NCBI GenBank assembly: GCA_026986885.1
Contig: JALSNT010000568.1
Location: 1-7,770 of the forward strand
From: Desulfobulbaceae bacterium
GTDB taxonomy: Bacteria; Desulfobacterota; Desulfobulbia; Desulfobulbales; Desulfobulbaceae
Reading direction: 5' to 3'
DNA length: 7,770 nucleotides
Shown: positions 1 through 4,446 of the stretch, piece by piece
Layout of the letters: each line of letters begins with the position of its first letter
How positions within the stretch are numbered: position 1 is the first letter of the stretch
Position numbers and translations under genes: made by a program
Notes under the pieces: model-generated
Database searches by the model: none
The model's input: the letters and a program-made list of their open reading frames with translations, nothing else
Told to the model about the DNA's origin: nothing

Positions 1-174
1 TACCGCAGCTTCATCGACAACCTTAAAGAGGGCCGCACTTTCAAACGCAGTGAGACCGTCATCTGGTATTGCCGCAAATGCGGATACGTTCATGAAGGTC
101 TCGAGCCACCGAAAAAATGTCCGGCCTGCGCCCACCCCCAGGGGTATTTTGAACTCCTGGCTGAAAACTGGTAA
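1..174 (+). CDS. rbr: Rubrerythrin, C-terminal rubredoxin-like domain (5' end outside window)
   Basis: This is the last 57 codons of a rubrerythrin, open to the left window edge. Rubrerythrin is a cytoplasmic non-haem iron peroxidase that reduces hydrogen peroxide to water, using electrons from rubredoxin. The diiron four-helix bundle is not in view. What remains is the C-terminal rubredoxin-like FeS4 domain, with Cys pairs at fragment residues 24/27 (CRKC) and 40/43 (CPAC). The surrounding residues (GYVHEG, CPACAHPQGYFE, ending LAENW) are typical of classical rubrerythrins. The next gene, a peroxiredoxin, starts 114 bp downstream with no clear terminator between, so the two may be co-transcribed. 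Identity is sure for the domain; because the N-terminus is missing, an unusual rubrerythrin variant cannot be ruled out. Confidence 0.9.
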   Translation, partial: YRSFIDNLKEGRTFKRSETVIWYCRKCGYVHEGLEPPKKCPACAHPQGYFELLAENW

Positions 175-273
175 CCGTACAACAAAAAATTCCAGCTCTT
201 CGTCAACAATGGTTTTCACCTGAATTGAGCCTTGTGCATCGGGAGCCAAAAAATAATTAACTTATCTGTAAAA

Positions 274-278
274 AGGAG
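274..278 (+). promoter_or_regulatory. Ribosome binding site that sets the peroxiredoxin start
   Basis: AGGAG lies 10 nt before the ATG at 289. The frame also opens upstream at an ATG at 232, but that start has no Shine-Dalgarno sequence and would add 19 residues not typical of the family, so 289 is chosen. Confidence 0.8.
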
Positions 279-288
279 ATTTATTACA

Positions 289-882
289 ATGAGCACACTT
301 GTAACCAGGCAGGCACCCGACTTTACCGCCACAGCCGTCATGCCCGACAATTCCATGAAGGATGATTTCAAACTTTCAGACTATCGCGGGAAATACGTTA
401 TTCTGTTCTTTTATCCCCTTGATTTCACCTTTGTCTGTCCGTCGGAAATCATCGCCTTTGATAAAAATCTGGATAAATTCAAAGAGCGCGGCTGTGAGGT
501 GATCGGTGCCTCCATTGACTCGCAGTTTTCCCACTGGGCCTGGAAGAATACCCCGGTCAATGAAGGGGGAATCGGCAATATTCAATACCCGCTGGTTTCC
601 GATCTGGATAAAAAGATATCCCGACAGTACGGCGTGCTTCTTGACATGGGCGTTGCCCTGCGCGGAACCTTTCTCATTGATAAAGAGGGAATTGTCCGGC
701 ACGCGGTCATCAACGATCTGCCGCTCGGACGTTCCATCGACGAGGCCCTGCGAATGGTGGATGCCCTCAAGTTCCATGAAGAGCACGGCGATGTCTGCCC
801 AGCCAACTGGAAAGAAGGTGAAGACGCCATGACCCCGACCGCTGATGGTGTTGCCGACTACCTGGCCAAACATGCAGACTGA
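289..882 (+). CDS. Typical 2-Cys peroxiredoxin (Prx1/AhpC family)
   Basis: This 197-residue cytoplasmic thiol peroxidase reduces hydrogen peroxide and organic peroxides. The peroxidatic cysteine is Cys50 in the motif DFTFVCPSE, with conserved Pro43 and Thr47 before it and the active-site Arg125 (ALRGTF). The resolving cysteine is Cys170 in the C-terminal GDVCPANW motif, which makes it a typical 2-Cys enzyme that works as a dimer or decamer. NDLPLGRS and the end of the protein fit the Prx1 subgroup better than enterobacterial AhpC. A GGIG stretch (93-96) and a C-terminal Tyr-Leu resemble the GGLG/YF motifs of hyperoxidation-sensitive enzymes. No AhpF-like reductase is nearby, so the reductant (thioredoxin or another donor) is unknown. 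It sits between rubrerythrin and superoxide reductase, which produces the peroxide it would remove. Confidence 0.95.
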   Translation: MSTLVTRQAPDFTATAVMPDNSMKDDFKLSDYRGKYVILFFYPLDFTFVCPSEIIAFDKNLDKFKERGCEVIGASIDSQFSHWAWKNTPVNEGGIGNIQYPLVSDLDKKISRQYGVLLDMGVALRGTFLIDKEGIVRHAVINDLPLGRSIDEALRMVDALKFHEEHGDVCPANWKEGEDAMTPTADGVADYLAKHAD

Positions 883-898
883 TCATCACTGTGTAATT

Positions 899-921
899 TG
901 CCGCCGGACTCGCCGGCGGCA
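899..921 (+). other. GC-rich hairpin between peroxiredoxin and desulfoferrodoxin genes
   Basis: GCCGCCGG (900-907) pairs perfectly with CCGGCGGC (913-920) around a 5-nt loop, with one more T-A pair outside. On the plus strand it is followed by an A run and not a T run, so it is not a canonical intrinsic terminator in the direction of the genes. It may protect the 3' end of the upstream message, act as a processing or pause site, or be a weak terminator. Pairing is directly visible; the function is inference. Confidence 0.6.
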
Positions 922-962
922 GGAAAAAAACCACTTATCTTACCCAATCAGGAGATCATACC

Positions 963-1337
963 ATGACCAACAAAAATGAAATTTATAAATGCCCCCTTTG
1001 CGGTAACATTGTTGAAGTTCTGCATACCGGTGCCGGGGAACTGGTCTGCTGTGGCCAGCCCATGGACCTGATGACTGAAAATACCGTTGACGCAGCCAGG
1101 GAAAAACATGTCCCCGTTATCACCAAGGTTGATGAAGGTTACAAGGTAACTGTCGGTTCGGTCCCGCACCCGATGGAAGAAAAACACTATATTGAATGGA
1201 TCGAGCTGGTAGCCGACGGCAAGGTATATCGTCAGAACCTCTCTCCGGGCGATGCTCCGGAAGCAACCTTCTGTATAGAGGCAGCCGAGGTTACTGCCAG
1301 GGAATACTGCAATCTGCACGGCCACTGGAAAGCATGA
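963..1337 (+). CDS. dfx: Desulfoferrodoxin, two-iron superoxide reductase
   Basis: The 124-residue protein reduces superoxide to hydrogen peroxide in the cytoplasm without making oxygen, taking electrons from rubredoxin. The N-terminal desulforedoxin-like domain (about 1-37) has the FeS4 centre I ligands Cys10, Cys13, Cys29 and Cys30. The C-terminal domain holds the catalytic centre II: His49, His69, His75, His119 and Cys116. Glu47 and Lys48 of the EKH loop, which help guide superoxide and release the product, are present. All of these match the numbering known from Desulfarculus baarsii desulfoferrodoxin, so the enzyme should be fully active and of the two-iron class, not a neelaredoxin. AGGAG at 950-954 fixes the ATG. 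Two rubredoxin genes, its likely electron donors, follow directly. Confidence 0.97.
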   Translation: MTNKNEIYKCPLCGNIVEVLHTGAGELVCCGQPMDLMTENTVDAAREKHVPVITKVDEGYKVTVGSVPHPMEEKHYIEWIELVADGKVYRQNLSPGDAPEATFCIEAAEVTAREYCNLHGHWKA

Positions 1338-1348
1338 CCTGTAACTGT

Positions 1349-1377
1349 TTGTCATAATGTACAACTCTTTTTAATAA
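1349..1377 (+). promoter_or_regulatory. Weak candidate promoter before the first rubredoxin gene
   Basis: TTGTCA (1349-1354) and TAATAA (1372-1377) are separated by 17 bp. The -35 fits the sigma-70 consensus well and the -10 poorly. It would give the rubredoxin genes their own start in the 83-bp spacer after desulfoferrodoxin. The region is AT-rich, so chance matches are likely. Confidence 0.2.
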
Positions 1378-1420
1378 AAAAAGGGAATAGACCACAAACC
1401 TTAACCAGGAGACCATCCGT

Positions 1421-1633
1421 ATGGCCCAGCCCGAGGAAATGTATCAATGCCAGACACCAAATTGCGGATATATTTATAATCCCGACAAAGGGGATCGCAA
1501 AGGCAAGATCAAAAAAGGAACGGCTTTTACCGACTTGCCTGATGACTGGCGCTGTCCGGTCTGCGGCGCAACCAGGGATGCTTTTAAACCGCTTGCCGGT
1601 CCCGGTTCCGTCCAGGACGACAATGCGAAATAA
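1421..1633 (+). CDS. Rubredoxin with CX4C first knuckle (Rd-2 / rubredoxin-like type)
   Basis: This small (70 aa) cytoplasmic FeS4 electron carrier has ligands Cys10, Cys15, Cys45 and Cys48. The second knuckle (CPVCGA) is ordinary, but the first is C-QTPN-C, two residues longer than the canonical CX2C. This type is known as a second rubredoxin in some Desulfovibrio species. The distance from second to third cysteine matches normal rubredoxins, as do the aromatic and loop residues ([16 protein letters not shown]). It has a basic stretch at 26-32 (RKGKIKK) and an extra tail of about 15 residues ending QDDNAK, both absent from the neighbouring canonical rubredoxin. AGGAG at 1407-1411 supports the ATG; Met7 is a less likely alternative start. 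It lies between Dfx and a second rubredoxin, so it probably serves Dfx, rubrerythrin or Roo; which partner it prefers cannot be read from sequence. Confidence 0.93.
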   Translation: MAQPEEMYQCQTPNCGYIYNPDKGDRKGKIKKGTAFTDLPDDWRCPVCGATRDAFKPLAGPGSVQDDNAK

Positions 1634-1637
1634 AAAT

Positions 1638-1679
1638 CACTCTGTTCAGGTGATTCTTTACTTTTACCAGAATAGAGTG
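1638..1679 (+). other. Imperfect hairpin in the spacer between the two rubredoxin genes
   Basis: Ten bases at 1638-1647 (CACTCTGTTC) pair with 1670-1679 (GAATAGAGTG), with one G-T wobble; inside it GGT (1649-1651) can pair with ACC (1666-1668). A competing smaller hairpin AATCAC/GTGATT (1635-1640 with 1650-1655) uses the same bases. Only TTT then mixed sequence follows, so termination would be weak. It may set the ratio or stability of the two rubredoxin messages; this role is inferred. Confidence 0.4.
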
Positions 1680-1715
1680 TTTCAATTGATTTAACTTAAA
1701 AATTTTTTAAATTAC

Positions 1716-1719
1716 GGAG
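1716..1719 (+). promoter_or_regulatory. Ribosome binding site supporting the GTG start of the second rubredoxin
   Basis: GGAG lies 8 nt before the GTG at 1728, and translation from there gives exactly the standard rubredoxin N-terminus (MKKYRC). The nearby ATG at 1741 is in another frame. Confidence 0.75.
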
Positions 1720-1727
1720 AATTTACA

Positions 1728-1886
1728 GTGAAAAAATATAGATGTCTTGTGTGCGGCTACGAGTATGATCCTGAGGCCGGAGACCCGGCAAACGGCGTTG
1801 AGCCCGGCACCTCGTTTGACGACCTGCCGGACGACTGGGTATGTCCGGTCTGCGGGGCTGATAAAGATGAATTTGAAGAGGTGTAG
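1728..1886 (+). CDS. rub: Canonical rubredoxin (52 aa, GTG start)
   Basis: A complete 52-residue rubredoxin that carries single electrons in the cytoplasm. The FeS4 ligands are Cys6, Cys9, Cys39 and Cys42 in CLVCGY and CPVCGA. Length and sequence ([28 protein letters not shown], ending DEFEEV) closely follow the Desulfovibrio rubredoxin pattern. It is acidic, as usual for a donor that docks on Dfx or Roo. It starts with GTG, which explains why it is easy to miss. In Desulfovibrio the rubredoxin gene lies between the genes for Dfx and Roo; here the order is kept, with a second rubredoxin and a DsrE-like gene inserted. A hairpin with a T tract follows at 1932-1988, so transcription probably stops or is attenuated after this gene. 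Confidence 0.97.
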   Translation: MKKYRCLVCGYEYDPEAGDPANGVEPGTSFDDLPDDWVCPVCGADKDEFEEV

Positions 1887-1931
1887 CCGGCAATAAACCA
1901 GGAAAACTCGAAAACATGCCGGGATTTTTCA

Positions 1932-1988
1932 GGTATTGCAAGGTAAGCGTCCCCTGTTCTGCTCACCTTGCAATGCCCGGAATTTTTT
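1932..1988 (+). terminator. Intrinsic terminator or attenuator between rubredoxin and the DsrE-like gene
   Basis: Bases 1932-1944 (GGTATTGCAAGGT) pair with 1965-1977 (ACCTTGCAATGCC) over 13 bp with one G-T pair, and after one mismatch AGC/GCT adds three more pairs. The loop is 12 nt. A run of six T (1983-1988) follows five bases after the stem. The last T is only 8 bases before the G run (1996-2002) that serves as the next gene's ribosome binding site, so the structure belongs as much to the leader of the DsrE-like gene as to the rubredoxin 3' end. The flanks CCGGG (1919-1923) and CCCGG (1976-1980) can also pair and would compete with the base of the stem. Confidence 0.75.
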
Positions 1989-1995
1989 CTTTCAA

Positions 1996-2002
1996 GGGGG
2001 GG
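1996..2002 (+). promoter_or_regulatory. Ribosome binding site that sets the start of the DsrE-like gene
   Basis: A purine run AAGGGGGGG ends 4 nt before ATG 2007. The frame also opens at ATG 1968, but that codon lies inside the terminator stem and would add 13 unrelated residues, so 2007 is preferred. Confidence 0.7.
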
Positions 2003-2006
2003 AACC

Positions 2007-2354
2007 ATGACCAAGACGGTAATTTTTGCCTTTCGCGGTGATCCCATGTGTTTTATCCATGTTCTGTTGAACGGGCTTGACCTTGCCGAACAGGGAATGG
2101 GGGGTAAAATCGTCATTGAGGGCGATGCAGTCAAGTTGATACCGGAGATGGCCAAACCGGATCACTTCCTCAACCAACTCTATGGTAAGGCGAAGGAAAA
2201 GGGGATTATAATCGGCGCATGCCGTGCCTGCTCCAACAAACTCGGGGTAGCAAAAGCAGTTACCGAGGCCGGTGTGGACCTCATCGGCGACATGTCCGGC
2301 CATCCTGCCATGTCTGCATACATCAATAAAGGATACTCCATCCTCACCTTTTGA
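2007..2354 (+). CDS. DsrE/DsrF-like family small protein
   Basis: This 115-residue soluble protein has the pattern of the DsrE superfamily: a beta strand start (TKTVIFAFRGD), a helix with NGLDLAEQG, a second strand KIVIEGDAV, then strand IIIGACRACSNKLG and a final GYSILTF. Family members such as DsrE and TusD bind or relay persulfide sulfur on a conserved cysteine, but many members are uncharacterised. Here Cys72 and Cys75 (ACRAC) lie where the active cysteine of DsrE/TusD is expected, and Cys15 (GDPMCF) may be a further thiol. No DsrF or DsrH partner is adjacent, so this is not a dsrEFH operon. It sits between rubredoxin and Roo, behind a terminator-like hairpin, which suggests separate or conditional expression. 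A role in sulfur or thiol handling under oxygen stress is inference; the family call is fairly firm. Confidence 0.8.
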   Translation: MTKTVIFAFRGDPMCFIHVLLNGLDLAEQGMGGKIVIEGDAVKLIPEMAKPDHFLNQLYGKAKEKGIIIGACRACSNKLGVAKAVTEAGVDLIGDMSGHPAMSAYINKGYSILTF

Positions 2355-2404
2355 GTACTACTGCGGATTTTTTGCCGAAGCTTCGTACCTGACGGTTAAT
2401 ACCC

Positions 2405-2450
2405 GTCCGCATTGGTCCACCCATGCGGACTTGTCCCTTTTTCATCTTTT
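2405..2450 (+). terminator. Probable terminator after the DsrE-like gene
   Basis: GTCCGCAT (2405-2412) pairs perfectly with ATGCGGAC (2423-2430) around a 10-nt loop and is followed by a T-rich stretch (2431-2450) broken by C residues. The position 50 bp after the stop codon suits an intrinsic terminator. The interrupted T tract makes it weaker than the one at 4355. Confidence 0.6.
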
Positions 2451-2484
2451 CCCGCCGTTCAAGATCAAAAATTAAGGTAATATA

Positions 2485-2513
2485 AAAACAGCTGTCCGGC
2501 GCACTGCTGTTTT
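2485..2513 (+). other. Hairpin AAAACAGC/GCTGTTTT in the roo leader
   Basis: Eight bases at 2485-2492 pair with 2506-2513 around a 13-nt loop. The right arm ends in TTTT and the left begins with AAAA, so it could be a weak terminator in either direction, or an operator-like inverted repeat. ACAGCTGT (2488-2495) within it is itself palindromic. Confidence 0.35.
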
Positions 2514-2749
2514 GTTCAAAAAAATGCAGGATATGGAAATATTATCCGTAGCAATGAATGGTTACAAATAAACCGGCACGGCTGTAACAGATTGGCCGGC
2601 CACAACAACGACACCGCTACGCTGTTATGAAACAGAGAATATAAGAGCAGTCAACCGTGGTTATGTACGCCGCAGGCGAAAATTAGACTGTCATCTTACT
2701 TCCGTCCTCTGTTACGGATAAAGAACGTATAAGAACAAGGAGGAAACAA

Positions 2750-3979
2750 ATGAAACCGATTAAACTTGCCGAAAATGTCTTTTGGGTCGGAGCCATCGAC
2801 TGGCTTACCCGTGATTTTCACGGTTACTCTACCAACCGTGGAACGACCTATAACGCCTATCTCATTATTGATGAAAAGATCACCCTTATCGATACGGTGA
2901 AAAAACCGTACCATGGTGAGCTGATGCACCACATCCGCAGTATCATTGATCCTGAAAAAATTGATTACATTGTGGTTAATCACGTGGAAATGGATCACTC
3001 CGGTTCCCTGCCGGCGGTTGTCGAAGAGGTTAAACCTGAGAAGATTATCTGTTCAAAGATGGGACAGAAAGCGCTTCTTAAACATTTTCATCATGATGAC
3101 TGGCCCTACCATGTCGTTACCCCGGGTGAAGAACTCAGTCTGGGCAAAAAGACCCTCAATTTTCTGGAAACCAGGATGCTGCACTGGCCCGATTCCATGT
3201 TTACCTATATCAAGGAAGACCAGATTCTCTTTTCCAGCGATGCCTTCGGTGAGCACCTGGCGACCAGCGAACGCTTCGATGACGAGATCAACCTTGATGT
3301 TCTGATGCATGAGGCCACCAAATATTATGCCAACATCCTCACCCTGTATTCGCCGCTGGTGAAAAAATTACTGGCCAGAGTTGCGGAAATGAACCTGCCC
3401 ATTAAAATGATTGCACCCGATCACGGTGTTGTCTGGCGTTCACATATCGATAAGATCCTCGAGGCCTATGGCCGCTGGTGTATCCACGAAGGCAAGGGCA
3501 ATGCACTGATTATCTACGATACCATGTGGGATTCCACCCGTTTGATGGCCAAGGCTATAGCCGAGGGACTCCAGGAAAAGGGGATATCCTACAAGATGCA
3601 TGACCTGCAGGTCAATCATCGCAGTGATGTCATGACCGATGTCCTGGAGGCCAGCGCCATAGTGCTGGGGTGCCCAACCTTAAACAATGGAATGCTGCCG
3701 CGTATGGCCGGCTTTCTCATGTATATGCGTGGACTGCGGCCAACCAACAAAATCGGCGCCGCCTTCGGTTCTTTCGGCTGGTCCGGTGAGGCTGTCAAGC
3801 TGATGAACAAAGCCATGACCGAAATGAAATTCACCATCTGCCATCCGGGACTCAAGGTTCAGTATGTACCTGAAGCCAACAACCTTGATGAGTGTGTCAA
3901 GCTCGGAAACACGATCGGTCAAACGTTAAACGATTTTATGGCGGGCAGGGAAATTACCTCAGTTGAGGATATTATTTAG
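2750..3979 (+). CDS. roo: Flavodiiron protein, rubredoxin:oxygen oxidoreductase (class A)
   Basis: The 409-residue cytoplasmic enzyme reduces O2 to water (some relatives reduce NO to N2O) with electrons from rubredoxin. The N-terminal metallo-beta-lactamase-like domain (about 1-248) carries the diiron ligands His78, Glu80, Asp82, His145, Asp164 and His225, in HVEMDH, LHWPDS, SSDAFG and PDHG; His83 is also present but is not a ligand in the Desulfovibrio gigas enzyme. The flavodoxin domain (about 252-400) has the FMN phosphate loop YDTMWDST and the isoalloxazine loops GCPTLNNG and FGSFGWSG. The protein ends right after the flavodoxin domain, with no fused rubredoxin or NADH oxidase module, so it is class A and depends on a separate rubredoxin, encoded upstream. 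AAGGAGG before the ATG is strong. O2 versus NO preference cannot be told from sequence. Confidence 0.96.
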   Translation: MKPIKLAENVFWVGAIDWLTRDFHGYSTNRGTTYNAYLIIDEKITLIDTVKKPYHGELMHHIRSIIDPEKIDYIVVNHVEMDHSGSLPAVVEEVKPEKIICSKMGQKALLKHFHHDDWPYHVVTPGEELSLGKKTLNFLETRMLHWPDSMFTYIKEDQILFSSDAFGEHLATSERFDDEINLDVLMHEATKYYANILTLYSPLVKKLLARVAEMNLPIKMIAPDHGVVWRSHIDKILEAYGRWCIHEGKGNALIIYDTMWDSTRLMAKAIAEGLQEKGISYKMHDLQVNHRSDVMTDVLEASAIVLGCPTLNNGMLPRMAGFLMYMRGLRPTNKIGAAFGSFGWSGEAVKLMNKAMTEMKFTICHPGLKVQYVPEANNLDECVKLGNTIGQTLNDFMAGREITSVEDII

Positions 3980-3996
3980 AAAAAACAGGAGAACAT

Positions 3997-4323
3997 ATGA
4001 AAATACTTGTCGATAAAAATGTTGTTGAATTCCACCCTGAAACTCCTCAGGAAACTGCCGATATGGAGACCCTGTGGCGGGTTGTGGTCGATTGTGTTCA
4101 GGACTCAAAAAAACTTGAACCCATCGGTGAATTCATCCCGACAAAATCAAACATTGCCCGCTTTGTGATTGAAAACGTACCCGGCGGTCAAACCCATTAC
4201 AGCGAAGATACTGTTGAAGAAGAATGTACGGTATACTGCGCGATCTGTAACAAATACGCCCACCTGGAAGCCGGAGATTCCATACCCAACTGCTGCGGTC
4301 GGGAAATGGAAAAACTCGACTGA
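3997..4323 (+). CDS. Unknown protein with C-terminal desulforedoxin-like cysteine motif
   Basis: This 108-residue protein follows roo by 17 bp with its own AGGAG, so it is almost surely in the roo operon. I do not recognise the N-terminal part (about 1-70: predicted soluble, mixed charge, with a TLWRVVVDC segment around 26-33). The C-terminal 28 residues contain Cys81-X2-Cys84-X14-Cys99-Cys100 followed by GREM. This closely resembles the FeS4 site of desulforedoxin and of the N-terminal domain of the Dfx in this window (Cys-X2-Cys-X15-Cys-Cys-GXXM). Cys77 and Cys33 are additional. It could bind iron and carry electrons, or be a zinc ribbon. The position suggests a partner of Roo or another redox step in oxygen defence; this is inference. 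There are no signal peptide or membrane segments. Confidence 0.85.
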   Translation: MKILVDKNVVEFHPETPQETADMETLWRVVVDCVQDSKKLEPIGEFIPTKSNIARFVIENVPGGQTHYSEDTVEEECTVYCAICNKYAHLEAGDSIPNCCGREMEKLD

Positions 4324-4354
4324 CTTTTTTCGAATATACAAAAACCTTCCTCGC

Positions 4355-4395
4355 AAAAAAAGGGGGATCGGCCTTCGGGTCGATCCCCCTTTTTT
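4355..4395. terminator. Strong bidirectional terminator between the roo and nuo operons
   Basis: GGGGGATCG (4362-4370) pairs with CGATCCCCC (4381-4389), extended outward by an A7 tract (4355-4361) facing T6 (4390-4395) and inward by a G-T and two C-G pairs that close a UUCG tetraloop (4374-4377). Because the stem is flanked by A on the left and T on the right, it makes an RNA hairpin with a U tract in both directions. It ends the roo operon on the plus strand and the nuo operon on the minus strand. Confidence 0.93.
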
Positions 4396-4424
4396 ATACC
4401 TGAATCCTGCAGGATTCAGGTATA
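4395..4424. repeat. Perfect 30-bp palindrome centred on CTGCAG
   Basis: Positions 4395 to 4424 read identically on both strands with no spacer (arms TATACCTGAATCCTG, centre between 4409 and 4410). It shares its first base with the end of the bidirectional terminator and lies 22 bp past the nuoN stop. It could fold into a second hairpin in the nuo 3' end, or be a protein-binding or repetitive element site; nothing in the sequence decides this. Confidence 0.9.
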
Positions 4425-4446
4425 TACCCGAACAGTCAAGTCAGGC

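Larger units (their letters stand above)
2355..2749 (+). other. 395-bp non-coding leader before roo
   Basis: No convincing gene is present on either strand. The stretch holds a terminator-like hairpin at 2405-2430, a second hairpin at 2485-2513, a 10-bp palindrome TGGCCGGCCA (2593-2602) overlapping an imperfect CCGGC/GCCGG pair (2573-2577 with 2595-2599), and short arms TCCGT/ACGGA (2701-2705 with 2714-2718). Several TATAAT-like hexamers occur (2540 TATTAT, 2640 and 2728 TATAAG) but none has a good -35 partner, and I find no clear sigma-54 site. The roo promoter is probably in here, but I cannot place it. Confidence 0.6.

Noticed and set aside
376..873. 165-codon open frame antisense to the peroxiredoxin gene
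   Set aside because: It mirrors a clear peroxiredoxin with all catalytic residues, has no ribosome binding site and no recognisable domain.
1696..1710. AT palindrome TTAAAAATTTTTTAA as a Fur- or PerR-type operator
   Set aside because: It is a low-complexity A/T run with no match to the information-rich positions of those boxes; such symmetry arises easily by chance.
1686..1713. TTGATT-N16-TAAATT as a promoter for the second rubredoxin
   Set aside because: The implied transcription start would fall at or after the ribosome binding site (1716-1719), leaving no usable leader, and the stretch is simply AT-rich.
2272..2475. 67-codon plus-strand frame running past the DsrE-like gene
   Set aside because: It overlaps the real gene in another frame and runs through the terminator hairpin at 2405-2430; no domain or ribosome binding site.
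2524..2571. 15-codon mini-ORF in the roo leader as a possible leader peptide
   Set aside because: No Shine-Dalgarno before its ATG, and no run of regulatory codons or adjacent attenuator stem.
2573..2588. CGGCACGGCTGTAACA as a sigma-54 promoter for roo
   Set aside because: The -24 part is tolerable, but the invariant GC of the -12 element is not at the required spacing.
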